Assembly (NCBI GenBank): GCA_020024615.1 | Contig: JAHHTP010000010.1 | Span: forward strand, 1-48,714 | Length of the DNA: 48,714 bases | Reading direction: 5' to 3' | From: Oscillospiraceae bacterium | Lineage (GTDB): Bacteria > Bacillota > Clostridia > Oscillospirales > Ruminococcaceae | Shown: one piece after another, positions 16,323-25,172 of the stretch | How positions within the stretch are numbered: position 1 is the first letter of the stretch | Layout: each line of letters begins with the position of its first letter | Translations under genes and position numbers: made by a program | The notes under the pieces: model-generated | Told to the model about the DNA's origin: nothing | Databases searched by the model: none | The model's input: the letters and a program-made list of their open reading frames with translations, nothing else

Positions 16323-16351
16323 ATTATACCTTATTCCTCGATAAAAAGCAA
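16323..16351 (-). promoter_or_regulatory. Promoter of ade
   Basis: Minus strand TTGCTT (16351-16346), 17-nt spacer, TATAAT (16328-16323). Confidence 0.7.
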
Positions 16352-16479
16352 TATTTTTCCGGTTGTTTCACTTGTGATAATTTGTTTCTTTGTTGTCTGT
16401 ATTGTGGCAAAAATTGAAACGCTTGCCCCTTCATATAAAGAATACGCCAAACGAGTAGTGGAATAGTGTATATAGCTCA

Positions 16480-16507
16480 AAACCTCCTACTTAAAAATAG
16501 GAGGTTT
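16480..16507 (-). terminator. Terminator of the sulfatase/glycosidase operon
   Basis: AAACCTCCTA (16480-16489) pairs perfectly with TAGGAGGTTT (16498-16507), 6 nt after the stop of the 1073-aa gene. The T-tract on the minus strand is short. Confidence 0.6.
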
Positions 16508-16513
16508 CTTTCT

Positions 16514-19500
16514 TTATTTTGAAATCAAAATACTTTGAACCGGATTTTCTGAGAAATCAATAACATGATGCTGCATTTTCCCATCTTTGGCAACACCAAA
16601 AGATATTTTACCAGTACCCTGTACTTTGATATAGTTAGGTGTAACTGCAAGTACCTCTGCATCTTCACTTTCCGCCCATGCGGCCACATTTTCATGACAT
16701 ACGCATTTGAGCATGACACCAAATGGAAATTCGATATTGTATTTTTGTTTTCCCAATCGCAAAACCGCGTGGCGAATCACCCCTGGTTGATGGTACCAAT
16801 CTACAGCAAGCAGATAGCAATGCTGATCTCCATTTCCCTGGTTATAAATTGAAAATTCCACATCTTGCCCACATTCTATCCAGACTGGCTCTTTTGCCTG
16901 CACTTCTGCCATCAACACAGTCATCTGTTTTTCATATGCTTCACGGATTGCAGCATGTGCTGGGTATGCATTGGAGGCAAACAGATAAATACTTCCCTTC
17001 CCAACTGCATAACGGCAAAGCAGTGGCTGACGATTATCCGTTGTCAGCAATACTTCATCTGGTGTCCGAATATTTTTGCATATGGACAAGATATGTTCGT
17101 TAACCGTATCTGCTGCAAATTCCGGCGTTCCATTGGTCATCAGTAGATCAGACGGGTGAAAATCCATATCGCCGTCTTTGATTTTCTGCATATCGGTGGT
17201 ACAAGTCAGATGTGCCATCGTCAACAGCATTGTGCCACCCTGTTTGACATAATCATACAATTTAGTAGCATCCTGCGGCGTACAGTGATTATATCCCATA
17301 AATACCAGCAGGTTGTAATCAGCAAAGGTCGATAAATTACCTTCCATTGGCAAAATATCAACATTACCATACGGCGTTCCGGAGTGATACCCCTGTGGAA
17401 CATCAGTCGGGCAGCCATGGACATATACCGCCTGGTTGACCTTTGCCAGCGGATATAATGCTGTCAGCAATTTCCAACTCTTTTCGGCATCCCCCGGCTG
17501 CATGGTCATACCCCATATGTTGTGTGCGCTAAAAAAGTTTACACCATCCTCGCGTCCATGAATCAACGCACCCGGTGTATAGAATTTTCCGGTACGGCTA
17601 TGGGAGGAAACATAACGGAAAAAGTCCTGTTGCTGTTTTAAATGGCTTTGGCAGGCTGCTCCAAAACGATGGTGATGCTCGTAGTATTCTTCTAGATGCC
17701 ACAAACCTTCTTCGGTATTGATATCTGTTGCGCCGAGCATATACGATACATACAATGCCAGACGGAATCGACGATAATGTTCTTCACATTCATGTGGCGT
17801 AGATGACCATTGCAACGCATGATGCACACCGTATGTAGGCAGCCCATATCCTTTTGCAACACCGCGCAGAAATCCCATGAGCGGTTCCATTGTGGTGTAC
17901 ATCGTTTCTGCACCAACCCAATGATAACCCGCTTCTAACAGATATTTAAACATACAGGAAGGACCAGTATGCCGAATATCGTTCTTACGGCGATTTCGAG
18001 CAAGATTATCAACCGAAATCCGATGTGCAAGTGCATAGTCATGCGGCATATTGCGATTGGAATAAATCATCACCTGATCATCCACATAATGAAAACGGGC
18101 GGCATCCCAGCGGGACGATGTATGTTTTCTATCCTCATCACATGCAAAATACATCAAGTCTTCATTCTGTTCCATCGTCAATGTAGAAGCGAATCGCTGA
18201 TTCCAATAGTACTGCGCACCGTCACGCTCATGAGCCTGTCTGCCAAGAAATCCTTTTCCAGCCAGCATTTCATCATCCGGCTGGGTCGAAAGCCCCTGTA
18301 CCTCTCTGCCATCCGCCATTAAAACGTAGGTTAGATGCAGTTCCCCCATCAACCAAGTAAACCAGTTCCACATCTGTGTATTCAGAGTTCGTGTGCCTGA
18401 CCAGCGATAGGTCGGACGAATGGTAACAAAATTGCCGATATGATTGGAAAGATACCACGAAAGATATTCTTCCATTGCATCCATATCCTGATGAATATAA
18501 ATCATATCGCCGGTACCAGTGATAACCTGATCCCGCTCTTTGAGTACGATGCGCTCCACCCTGCCCTGAACGGTGCACTCTCCAGCAGAAAGCGTAAATT
18601 CTGCATTTTCACAGGGGTTAACACATTCCAACAGAATACCGTGTAATCCAGATTCTGCAAACATATAGCTGCTTTCTTGCACTTTCAGCGATTTACTACA
18701 GCTTACGGTTACACAGGTATTCTGCTGTCTGGTACGAATCAGCAAACGAGCAAATTCTCCAACCGACGCAATCTGTGAAACTGCCAGCAATGACAGTTCT
18801 GCGTCCGGCTGGGCAATTAACCCAGCTTCAAATATGGTATACGGCAACGGATCGTGATAATCAGAAATCAATTCATATGTTATGGTATTTTCGGTCTGAA
18901 TCAATGCAGCTGGCAAATTGATTTCCCATTCGGAATGGCTATGACAGCGTTCAAACACCTCGCCCGAAAATACTTCAGTTCCATTTAAGCATACACGAAA
19001 TTCTGGCCATTCCTTTCGGCTGACATACTGCGCTGACCAGTCAAAATTCGGCTTATCTGCCACCGATTCTGAGAAACCAGGAAGCAAATTCTGTCCATCA
19101 GCTTTCAAAAAAGGATGTTCTAAATAACATTCGCCGGCATATTCTCTACCTTCAATGAATACGCCGACATGGGCTGCATCCACCGGAATCATAATATCCT
19201 TGCTCCACTCTGTCTGTGGATAGGTTCCTGCTGGAATCGAAATGATAATCTGCTCATCTGGTGGTATCACAACCGAGCGTCTGCTGACACCCTCATGCTT
19301 ATGATAAATATCCAAACGCATTTGCAAAAATCCGTTTTCTTTGATAACAAGATTCTGTGCTGTGACCCGAATGCCAGCTTTCCATGCAGTTGCAATTGGA
19401 TTCATCGGCAGATAGGACAAAACTGGCCGCCACATGATTTTTTTATAGATGCGTTTGGTATAAGACGCACAGGTTTTGGATGAAAAATCCAGGCAATAGC

Positions 19501-19735
19501 GCTCTTTTACGGCATGTTTCGTATCAAGGCCATCTGTTAAGGAGCGGTACAGATGCATTCCGTCCGGTTCATCTTTCCACCAGTAAAACTGTTCTGTCTG
19601 TCCAACCGTAAACAGACGATAACGGATATTCTGCTTTGGATGTGCCTTAAAAGAAAAGGATTTTGCATCCCCTTGTGGGCGGAGCGTGACGCCTTCTGTA
19701 TCATCAAAAAATTTTGAATAGGTTTCAAAGCTCAT
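16514..19735 (-). CDS. Large putative glycoside hydrolase with a GATase-like domain
   Basis: A 1073-aa protein without a signal peptide. I do not recognise a characterised family, but the layout is glycosidase-like. An N-terminal beta-sandwich region spans about residues 100-400. A TIM-barrel-like core follows at about 410-720. A Rossmann/GATase-like region comes next (YNLLVFMGYNHCTPQD, LYDYVKQGGTMLLTMAHLT), as seen in the trimerisation domain of GH42-type beta-galactosidases, and the tail is beta-rich. Candidate catalytic carboxylates are Glu610 in VGAETMYTTMEP and Glu675/676 in INTEEGLWHLEEYYE (inference). It is last in an operon after two sulfatases, 67 nt downstream of the nearer one, so a desulfated host glycan is a plausible substrate. 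Confidence 0.6.
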   Translation of the reverse strand: MSFETYSKFFDDTEGVTLRPQGDAKSFSFKAHPKQNIRYRLFTVGQTEQFYWWKDEPDGMHLYRSLTDGLDTKHAVKERYCLDFSSKTCASYTKRIYKKIMWRPVLSYLPMNPIATAWKAGIRVTAQNLVIKENGFLQMRLDIYHKHEGVSRRSVVIPPDEQIIISIPAGTYPQTEWSKDIMIPVDAAHVGVFIEGREYAGECYLEHPFLKADGQNLLPGFSESVADKPNFDWSAQYVSRKEWPEFRVCLNGTEVFSGEVFERCHSHSEWEINLPAALIQTENTITYELISDYHDPLPYTIFEAGLIAQPDAELSLLAVSQIASVGEFARLLIRTRQQNTCVTVSCSKSLKVQESSYMFAESGLHGILLECVNPCENAEFTLSAGECTVQGRVERIVLKERDQVITGTGDMIYIHQDMDAMEEYLSWYLSNHIGNFVTIRPTYRWSGTRTLNTQMWNWFTWLMGELHLTYVLMADGREVQGLSTQPDDEMLAGKGFLGRQAHERDGAQYYWNQRFASTLTMEQNEDLMYFACDEDRKHTSSRWDAARFHYVDDQVMIYSNRNMPHDYALAHRISVDNLARNRRKNDIRHTGPSCMFKYLLEAGYHWVGAETMYTTMEPLMGFLRGVAKGYGLPTYGVHHALQWSSTPHECEEHYRRFRLALYVSYMLGATDINTEEGLWHLEEYYEHHHRFGAACQSHLKQQQDFFRYVSSHSRTGKFYTPGALIHGREDGVNFFSAHNIWGMTMQPGDAEKSWKLLTALYPLAKVNQAVYVHGCPTDVPQGYHSGTPYGNVDILPMEGNLSTFADYNLLVFMGYNHCTPQDATKLYDYVKQGGTMLLTMAHLTCTTDMQKIKDGDMDFHPSDLLMTNGTPEFAADTVNEHILSICKNIRTPDEVLLTTDNRQPLLCRYAVGKGSIYLFASNAYPAHAAIREAYEKQMTVLMAEVQAKEPVWIECGQDVEFSIYNQGNGDQHCYLLAVDWYHQPGVIRHAVLRLGKQKYNIEFPFGVMLKCVCHENVAAWAESEDAEVLAVTPNYIKVQGTGKISFGVAKDGKMQHHVIDFSENPVQSILISK

Positions 19736-19802
19736 AATATTTCCCCTTTTTTGAAAAAATCTTCCCTGAAAACAAGACTCCAGAGCAGATACATGTTAAC
19801 CA

Positions 19803-21281
19803 TTATTTTTGAAAGATGATGCCCGGACCATACGGTGCAAATGCCGTCATGATATATGGATTGACACAGTTATCTTTATTTGCATAGGCAAACTGCCACA
19901 TCTGCTCACACATGGTGCGCACGATATCAGCATACGGACAATTTGGAATATCGACATCTTTGATACCGTGCAGCAGATTATGTAGCTCTTGCGGATCGGC
20001 TTCCAGATCATACAGTTCATCATAATCAAATGAGTTGAACACATATTTCCAGCGCTTATTAAATACTGCACGCTGGATGCCGTAAACCTCATTGCCATTG
20101 GTCTGGGTAAACAAGGTATCACGCCATTCTTGTGGATTCTGGTTTTCCAAAAACGGCACAAGTGATTTTCCAGCCATATGCTGTTTCGGGGTAATACCTG
20201 CCATCTCAAGAAAGGTCGGTGCCCAGTCTGCAAGCGATATGAATGCATGTTCGACCCGTCCCGGATTTTTCACAACACCACCACCTGCCATGGAACAGAC
20301 ATGGTATGCCTCTTTGAAACACGGCAAGCCTTTTGCCCACAGACCATGCGAACCGATATAGTCACCATGGTCGGACACATACAAAACAAGTGTGTTTTCC
20401 ATTAGATTCTGTTCTTCTAATGTATCCAGAAGCTGACCGAACAGATAATCCTCATAGCTACAAAATGCATAGAACCGACGGATACTCTCTTTATGTTCCG
20501 CTTCAGACAGCTGTGCATAACGATCTTGGGTACGGCGATACAGAGCCGGTTTATCCTCCATGGTATCATGGAAATTTTTTGGAAGTTCAATTTCATCGGG
20601 GTTATACATATCAAGGAATCGCTGTGGCACACAATACGGATCATGTGGCCCTAAAACACCCGTATACAAGAAAAACGGCTTATCTGAATCCATTTTTTTG
20701 AGCTGTTCTACTGCGGCAGCGACAGTATCCTGATCTTTATACGGATCCTCGTTTATGCCATACTGGGTGTATGACGTATACCCTGGACGGATAATACGTG
20801 CTTCTGTACGCTCCTCGTTTCCGATATCGGTTTTGTGTCCTTCTGTGTAGAAAAGATTCCATTCATTGGTATCCGGCAGATGCGGATGCGGCGCATAGGT
20901 TTTCGGATGGCGCAGAATGGTAAAACCATAATCCTGCGGTCCATGCGTTGCACTGACATGCCATTTTCCGGAAAAATAAAGCTGGTAGCCTGCGTCCTTC
21001 AAATCCTGTGAAAACAGGCGCACATTATCAAACAGCTCATAAGAAAGTGCGTTGCTGACAGCAACATTATTCCAGATACCATGTTCTGACGGATATAATC
21101 CGGTGAAGAAAGAGGCACGACTTGGACAGCAATGCGGTGCTGGGCAGTATGCATTTTCAAATGTAACCGCCTGCTTTCTTAAGCGATCCACATTCGGTGT
21201 TTTCACAGGGCTATTGCTCAGAATGGTATCCCCACGCTGATGATCGGTCATAAAGACTAGAATATTAGGCAGCTGTTTCAT
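19803..21281 (-). CDS. Cytoplasmic Cys-type sulfatase (first)
   Basis: A 492-aa arylsulfatase/alkaline-phosphatase-superfamily enzyme. The formylglycine signature is CCPSRASFFTG, with Cys51 as the residue to be oxidised; metal-binding residues include the N-terminal FMTDHQRGD and the later YVSDHGDYIGSHG. GKWHVSATHG is the conserved Lys/His substrate-side motif. There is no signal peptide. Activation would need an anaerobic sulfatase-maturating radical SAM enzyme, which is not in the window. It is co-transcribed with a second sulfatase (17 nt upstream) and the 1073-aa putative glycosidase. A glycan sulfate ester is the likely substrate. Confidence 0.93.
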   Translation of the reverse strand: MKQLPNILVFMTDHQRGDTILSNSPVKTPNVDRLRKQAVTFENAYCPAPHCCPSRASFFTGLYPSEHGIWNNVAVSNALSYELFDNVRLFSQDLKDAGYQLYFSGKWHVSATHGPQDYGFTILRHPKTYAPHPHLPDTNEWNLFYTEGHKTDIGNEERTEARIIRPGYTSYTQYGINEDPYKDQDTVAAAVEQLKKMDSDKPFFLYTGVLGPHDPYCVPQRFLDMYNPDEIELPKNFHDTMEDKPALYRRTQDRYAQLSEAEHKESIRRFYAFCSYEDYLFGQLLDTLEEQNLMENTLVLYVSDHGDYIGSHGLWAKGLPCFKEAYHVCSMAGGGVVKNPGRVEHAFISLADWAPTFLEMAGITPKQHMAGKSLVPFLENQNPQEWRDTLFTQTNGNEVYGIQRAVFNKRWKYVFNSFDYDELYDLEADPQELHNLLHGIKDVDIPNCPYADIVRTMCEQMWQFAYANKDNCVNPYIMTAFAPYGPGIIFQK

Positions 21282-21298
21282 ATCTCATTGCCTTTCTC

Positions 21299-22672
21299 TT
21301 ACTGTTTCGCCTGTCTTAACGGGTCATTTTCTATCACAGAAGCAGGTTTGCTGCTTGCTGGCAAAATGGTTGGCTCTTTCTCATGTGCTAAAGCCATCTC
21401 ATGTTTGAGTATTTGGGCAAGTTTTGCACGCTCATCTGCATAGGCAGGGTCATCTACCAGATTATTTCTTTCATGTGGGTCTGCATGCAAATCATAAAGG
21501 TAATCCTCATAATATACATCCGCACAGGAATCATTCCAACCATCGGCGTCAGCACGAACCGAATATTTCCAGTCATTGGTACAGATAGCACGGCCGACCT
21601 GACTCTCGCTGATCTGCATAAAGACCGCTTTTGGCCAGTCTTTTGCTGTTCCATCGACCAGCGGTTTGAGTGAATGACGCTGAAAATCTGCAGGAACCGA
21701 AATACCAACACAATCCAATATGGTCGCCGGCAGGTCAAGCAGGCTGACAACTTCATCAATTACTTTGCCACCCTCAAATCCTGGACCACAAATCACCAGC
21801 GGAATATGCGTACAGCCGCTATGACAGGAACGCTTATATTCACCATTTCTGGTGCAGAAATGAGAACCGTGATCGGCAGTGTAAATTAAAATGGTATTGT
21901 CCCACTCTCCCATTTCTTTCAATGTATCGACAAGACGGCCTATATTTTCATCTAAGCTGTGACACTGTCCAAGGTAATCTGGGTAGTTTTCTCTCCAGTT
22001 ACCGCCTGTCCCTTCCAGATCGCCCGGAACAGAAAAATCTTTGAATTTTTCTTTGCTTCCATCCGGACCCTCACAGCGCGCATGGTCATTCTGATGATGC
22101 GGTTCAATTTGACTGACAAACAAAAAGAATGGCTTATCAGTCTGACGATTATGCAGATAATGGATTGCATAGTTATTGATAGCATCCGGACGATAACCGA
22201 TAAAGTCATGCCGTTTGTTGTCTTTGTCAAATACAAATCCGTCATAACCATGTGAAGTAAATTCCAATACATCGGAAGCCATCCAGTAATCTTTATATCC
22301 GCCGCGGTATTCTTCCGGGATCGCAGTGGTTTCATGGTGCAGGTTTGTGCGGTTATTAGAAGCAAGATGCCATTTACCAACATACGCAGTTTCATAGCCA
22401 TTGTCATTAAAGTACCGTGCCAGTGTTTTTTCATGCAACGGCAATTCAATAGCATTGGTATAGCAGCCAATTTCGGTTGCATATTTACCAGTCTGCAAGC
22501 AGGCACGGGCAGGGCCGCATACAGGTTGGCAGGTATACGCATTTTCAAAACGGACACCGTTTTTCGCCAAAGCATCCAGATTCGGTGTCACATTCAGTTT
22601 TTGACCATAACAGCCGAGTGTATCCCAACGCTGTTGATCTGCAAAGTAAAAAATAATATTAGGTTTTTTCAT
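21299..22672 (-). CDS. Cytoplasmic Cys-type sulfatase (second)
   Basis: A 457-aa sulfatase. The formylglycine signature is CGPARACLQTG (Cys52), close to the N-terminal metal motif YFADQQRWDTLGCYG. GKWHLASN carries the conserved Lys and His, and IYTADHGSHFCTRNG carries the second metal Asp-His pair. It differs clearly from its neighbour (CGPAR versus CCPSR core), so the two probably attack different sulfate positions. There is no signal peptide. It is the first gene of the three-gene operon, read from a TTGAAT/TATAAT promoter. Confidence 0.93.
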   Translation of the reverse strand: MKKPNIIFYFADQQRWDTLGCYGQKLNVTPNLDALAKNGVRFENAYTCQPVCGPARACLQTGKYATEIGCYTNAIELPLHEKTLARYFNDNGYETAYVGKWHLASNNRTNLHHETTAIPEEYRGGYKDYWMASDVLEFTSHGYDGFVFDKDNKRHDFIGYRPDAINNYAIHYLHNRQTDKPFFLFVSQIEPHHQNDHARCEGPDGSKEKFKDFSVPGDLEGTGGNWRENYPDYLGQCHSLDENIGRLVDTLKEMGEWDNTILIYTADHGSHFCTRNGEYKRSCHSGCTHIPLVICGPGFEGGKVIDEVVSLLDLPATILDCVGISVPADFQRHSLKPLVDGTAKDWPKAVFMQISESQVGRAICTNDWKYSVRADADGWNDSCADVYYEDYLYDLHADPHERNNLVDDPAYADERAKLAQILKHEMALAHEKEPTILPASSKPASVIENDPLRQAKQ

Positions 22673-22738
22673 AATTTCCTCCTGAGATTTTCTTTCTATA
22701 GATTGAATTGTAAAAACAACACATCAATATTTAAATTT

Positions 22739-22767
22739 ATTATAGCACATCATCCAATAAAATTCAA
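22739..22767 (-). promoter_or_regulatory. Promoter of the sulfatase/glycosidase operon
   Basis: Minus strand TTGAAT (22767-22762), 17-nt spacer, TATAAT (22744-22739). Confidence 0.7.
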
Positions 22768-23084
22768 TTATTTTATTAAAAATATATCTACAAATAAAAC
22801 ATGTCGAGCAGATTTGAATCAATTTATAATATATTCATAATTACAGTTTTTTTATCCGGATTTTATTATATATTATTGGTGTAGATCATGGTGATGCTTA
22901 TCCGAGATCCGTCACTGTTTATAACTGTTACGATTTAATATATCATATGGTTTCATACGATTTATAGAAAACAAACGAAATTGTGATTTAAAAATGATAT
23001 TCAAATTGCAAGGGACCTTGCAAAACGCTGTATGAAAATTGCATTGTCTGACAAACATATTCTGGTGGAAAACGCTTTCAAGAT
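22768..23084. other. AT-rich intergenic stretch, no intact gene
   Basis: About 300 bases of AT-rich sequence with frequent stops in all frames. Short pieces on the plus strand (for example around 22995-23040, reading DIQIARDLAKRC) may be further scraps of the decayed gene that follows, but I cannot prove it. Confidence 0.4.
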
Positions 23085-23180
23085 TCCAATGCCATACTGC
23101 GTGGTGTTGAGCCAATTTTAATTGATATGTATGAGCGACCACAATATCTGCATAAAATTATTGAGTTGTTCACCAGTTGA
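23085..23180 (+). pseudogene. Remnant of a uroporphyrinogen-decarboxylase-family gene
   Basis: On the plus strand one frame reads RGVEPILIDMYERPQYLHKI followed by IELFTS and a stop. This is the very typical internal segment of URO-D-family proteins (a Gly-Val-Glu then an acidic DMYERP helix), which in full-length proteins of about 340-400 aa lies near the middle. No start codon, no upstream third and no downstream half are present in frame. It is therefore a fragment. Many URO-D family members work as corrinoid methyltransferases rather than in haem synthesis. Confidence 0.6.
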
Positions 23181-23386
23181 AACGGTTAAGCTTTGTCAAA
23201 GAAATACAACTATCATTATGTTTGGCTTGTGAAATGTTTCTGCTGTTTTCAAAAATTCTATCCATGCATCCACGCCGGCCGTGTATTTATGAATTTTTCG
23301 CAATAAGGTAGAATAATTGTTAGAAATATGGTAAAATATATATATTCATAGGGATACTAACTGATATCGGGTACCTCTACAAAATT

Positions 23387-23524
23387 CTGTCTACGATCAA
23401 TCGTACATCTGTCGCTGTACCTGCGAACAGTATTTCCCCATCCGATGCATTCCGAGAGATCATGAATAAACATTTCTCGGATGAACAAATGAAGCGAATC
23501 TATGTAACAAATATGAAAGCATGA
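23387..23524 (+). pseudogene. C-terminal remnant of an unidentified enzyme gene
   Basis: The frame ending at the TGA at 23522-23524 reads SVAVPANSISPSDAFREIM and then NKHFSDEQMKRIYVTNMKA. This looks like the C-terminal helix region of an enzyme, for example an amidohydrolase-type barrel, but I cannot name it. There is no start codon or N-terminal part, and it stops 24 nt before the next gene. The 200 nt between this and the URO-D scrap hold nothing I recognise. Confidence 0.4.
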
Positions 23525-23548
23525 TAATGCTTGGAAAGGAATTTTGAA

Positions 23549-24547
23549 ATGAAAGAAAGTCACAAAAATCTTCTAATTGCTGTATCCGCAGTTACTGCCG
23601 TATCCGCAATCGCGGCTGTGTCCCATTCTATGACCAAAAATTTAGTAAAAGTTGCACTTGATCGGACTGCTCCAAAGGTCATGAATCCGTCTAAGAAAAA
23701 AACAAGACGCTCGTTAAGCGGTGGCAGTGAACTAACCGAGCTGCGTGCAAAAGTAAAAGAAGCCGCAGAAAATCTGGAAAGCAAAAATTTAGAAACTGTA
23801 GAAATGTTCAGTAGTTATGACGGTGAACGACTGGTCGGACATATTTGGCCATGCGAAAATGCCAAACGCATTGTAATTGCTATGCACGGCTGGCGTTCTT
23901 CTTGGTCAAAAGATTTCGGTATTATCGCAGACTTCTGGCATGATAACGGCAGTACAATCTTATTTGCAGAACAGCGTGGCCAGGGCAACAGTGGCGGTAA
24001 TTATATGGGATTTGGGCTGTTGGAACGCTATGACTGCCTGGACTGGGTTCATTGGGTTAATGATAATGGCTATAACGAAATTCCAATTTATTTGGGCGGT
24101 GTTTCCATGGGCGCATCCACGGTACTTATGACAGCAGGCTTGACATTACCAGAGAATGTTCATGGCATTATTGCAGACTGTGGATTTACTTCTCCGCATG
24201 CCATCTGGAAACATGTGGCGACAGACAACCTTCATATGCGTTATGGGCTGCGTGGCGATATTGCCAATGAAATGTGCAAAAAGAAAATCAACATCGGTAC
24301 CAAAGAATATTCTTGTGTAGATGCCATGAAAAATGCAACTGTTCCGGTTTTATTTATACATGGAACCGATGATCACTTTGTTCCAATCGAAATGACCTAT
24401 GAAAACTACAAAGCTTGTGCTGCACCGAAGCGTCTATTGGTTGTTCCAGGTGCAGAGCATGGCTTGAGTTATCTGATCGATAAAGAGGGCTATGAAAATG
24501 CATTAAAGAATTTCTGGAATGATTTTGATGCAACTAAAACAGAATAA
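23549..24547 (+). CDS. Alpha/beta hydrolase, membrane-anchored
   Basis: A 332-aa serine hydrolase. An N-terminal hydrophobic segment (LLIAVSAVTAVSAIAAV, about residues 8-24) probably anchors it in the membrane with the catalytic domain outside. The oxyanion region is AMHGWRSSWSKDFG, the nucleophile elbow is GVSMGAS (Ser186), the acid lies in HGTDDHFVP (Asp274 or Asp275) and the base in PGAEHGLSY (His304). It is of the type similar to YqkD/FrsA-like Firmicutes hydrolases. Substrate unknown. The start follows GGAAAGGA. A strong terminator follows. Confidence 0.88.
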   Translation: MKESHKNLLIAVSAVTAVSAIAAVSHSMTKNLVKVALDRTAPKVMNPSKKKTRRSLSGGSELTELRAKVKEAAENLESKNLETVEMFSSYDGERLVGHIWPCENAKRIVIAMHGWRSSWSKDFGIIADFWHDNGSTILFAEQRGQGNSGGNYMGFGLLERYDCLDWVHWVNDNGYNEIPIYLGGVSMGASTVLMTAGLTLPENVHGIIADCGFTSPHAIWKHVATDNLHMRYGLRGDIANEMCKKKINIGTKEYSCVDAMKNATVPVLFIHGTDDHFVPIEMTYENYKACAAPKRLLVVPGAEHGLSYLIDKEGYENALKNFWNDFDATKTE

Positions 24548-24567
24548 TATATGATTCATAGCAAAAG

Positions 24568-24605
24568 CCCTGTGGTCGGTACATAGCCGCACCACAGGGT
24601 GTAAT
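24568..24605. terminator. Bidirectional terminator between the hydrolase and GNAT genes
   Basis: CCCTGTGGT (24568-24576) pairs perfectly with ACCACAGGG (24591-24599), then TGTAATTTTTATTTT. Confidence 0.8.
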
Positions 24606-24607
24606 TT

Positions 24608-25115
24608 TTATTTTAACGAAATCCAGTAACGCTGCATCATTTCACCGTCATCTTCTGTTTCATTTTCCAGAATACCGCCATTTTTCAGAATTGTTTTCGC
24701 TGACGCAATGTTATCGCGATTGCATACCATAAGAACCCTTTCAATTCCTAAATTTCTGCATTCTTTTCGTGCCAAAGCAACCATCTGTGTGCCAATTCCT
24801 TTGCCGCGTTCAAATAGGCGCACACCGTCATCGACATGACCACCGAATTTCAGTAGTCCTTCATTCAGTCTATGGCGAATATTTACCGCATCAACAAAGC
24901 GATTTTGCTCCGTATCCAGACAAGAGAATACCGAGTCCGGCACCAATCGTTCATCTCCTTCTTGAATTTCTAATTCTGCAAGATACTGATTTTTATCCCG
25001 ATAATTATTTTTTATAATCGCAGCTGGAATGTTTTTTCTCTTTTTTGGTCCACTCATCCATCATTTCCACAAGCAACGGATAATTTTTTTGCGTCAATTT
25101 AACAAGCTGATACAT
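24608..25115 (-). pseudogene. GNAT N-acetyltransferase gene with a frameshift
   Basis: The natural start is the ATG at 25115, preceded by TAGGAG, reading MYQLVKLTQKNYPLLVEMMD then EWTKKEK. At a run of six A (minus strand; 25032-25037) the frame breaks. The protein continues in another frame from about NIPAAIIKNNYRDK to the end at 24608. The second part contains the acetyl-CoA loop region RGKGIGTQMVALARKECRNLG and VLMVCNRDNIASAKTILKNGG of the GNAT fold. Removing one A would restore a gene of about 168 codons. It may be a recent mutation, a sequencing error in a homopolymer, or a slippage site. It lies downstream of secA and its terminator. Confidence 0.75.
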
Positions 25116-25136
25116 ATTTTCTCCTAAACATAAAAT

Positions 25137-25157
25137 CCCCCTCAAAATATGAGGGGG
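25137..25157 (-). terminator. Terminator of secA
   Basis: CCCCCTC pairs perfectly with GAGGGGG across a 7-nt loop; ATTTTA follows on the minus strand. Confidence 0.7.
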
Positions 25158-25172
25158 AAAATTATTTAATTA

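Noticed and set aside
15921..16466. A 181-codon plus-strand frame ending in a hydrophobic tail and KEYAKRVVE
   Set aside because: Most of it is antisense to ade; the tail beyond ade lacks its own start and ribosome site.
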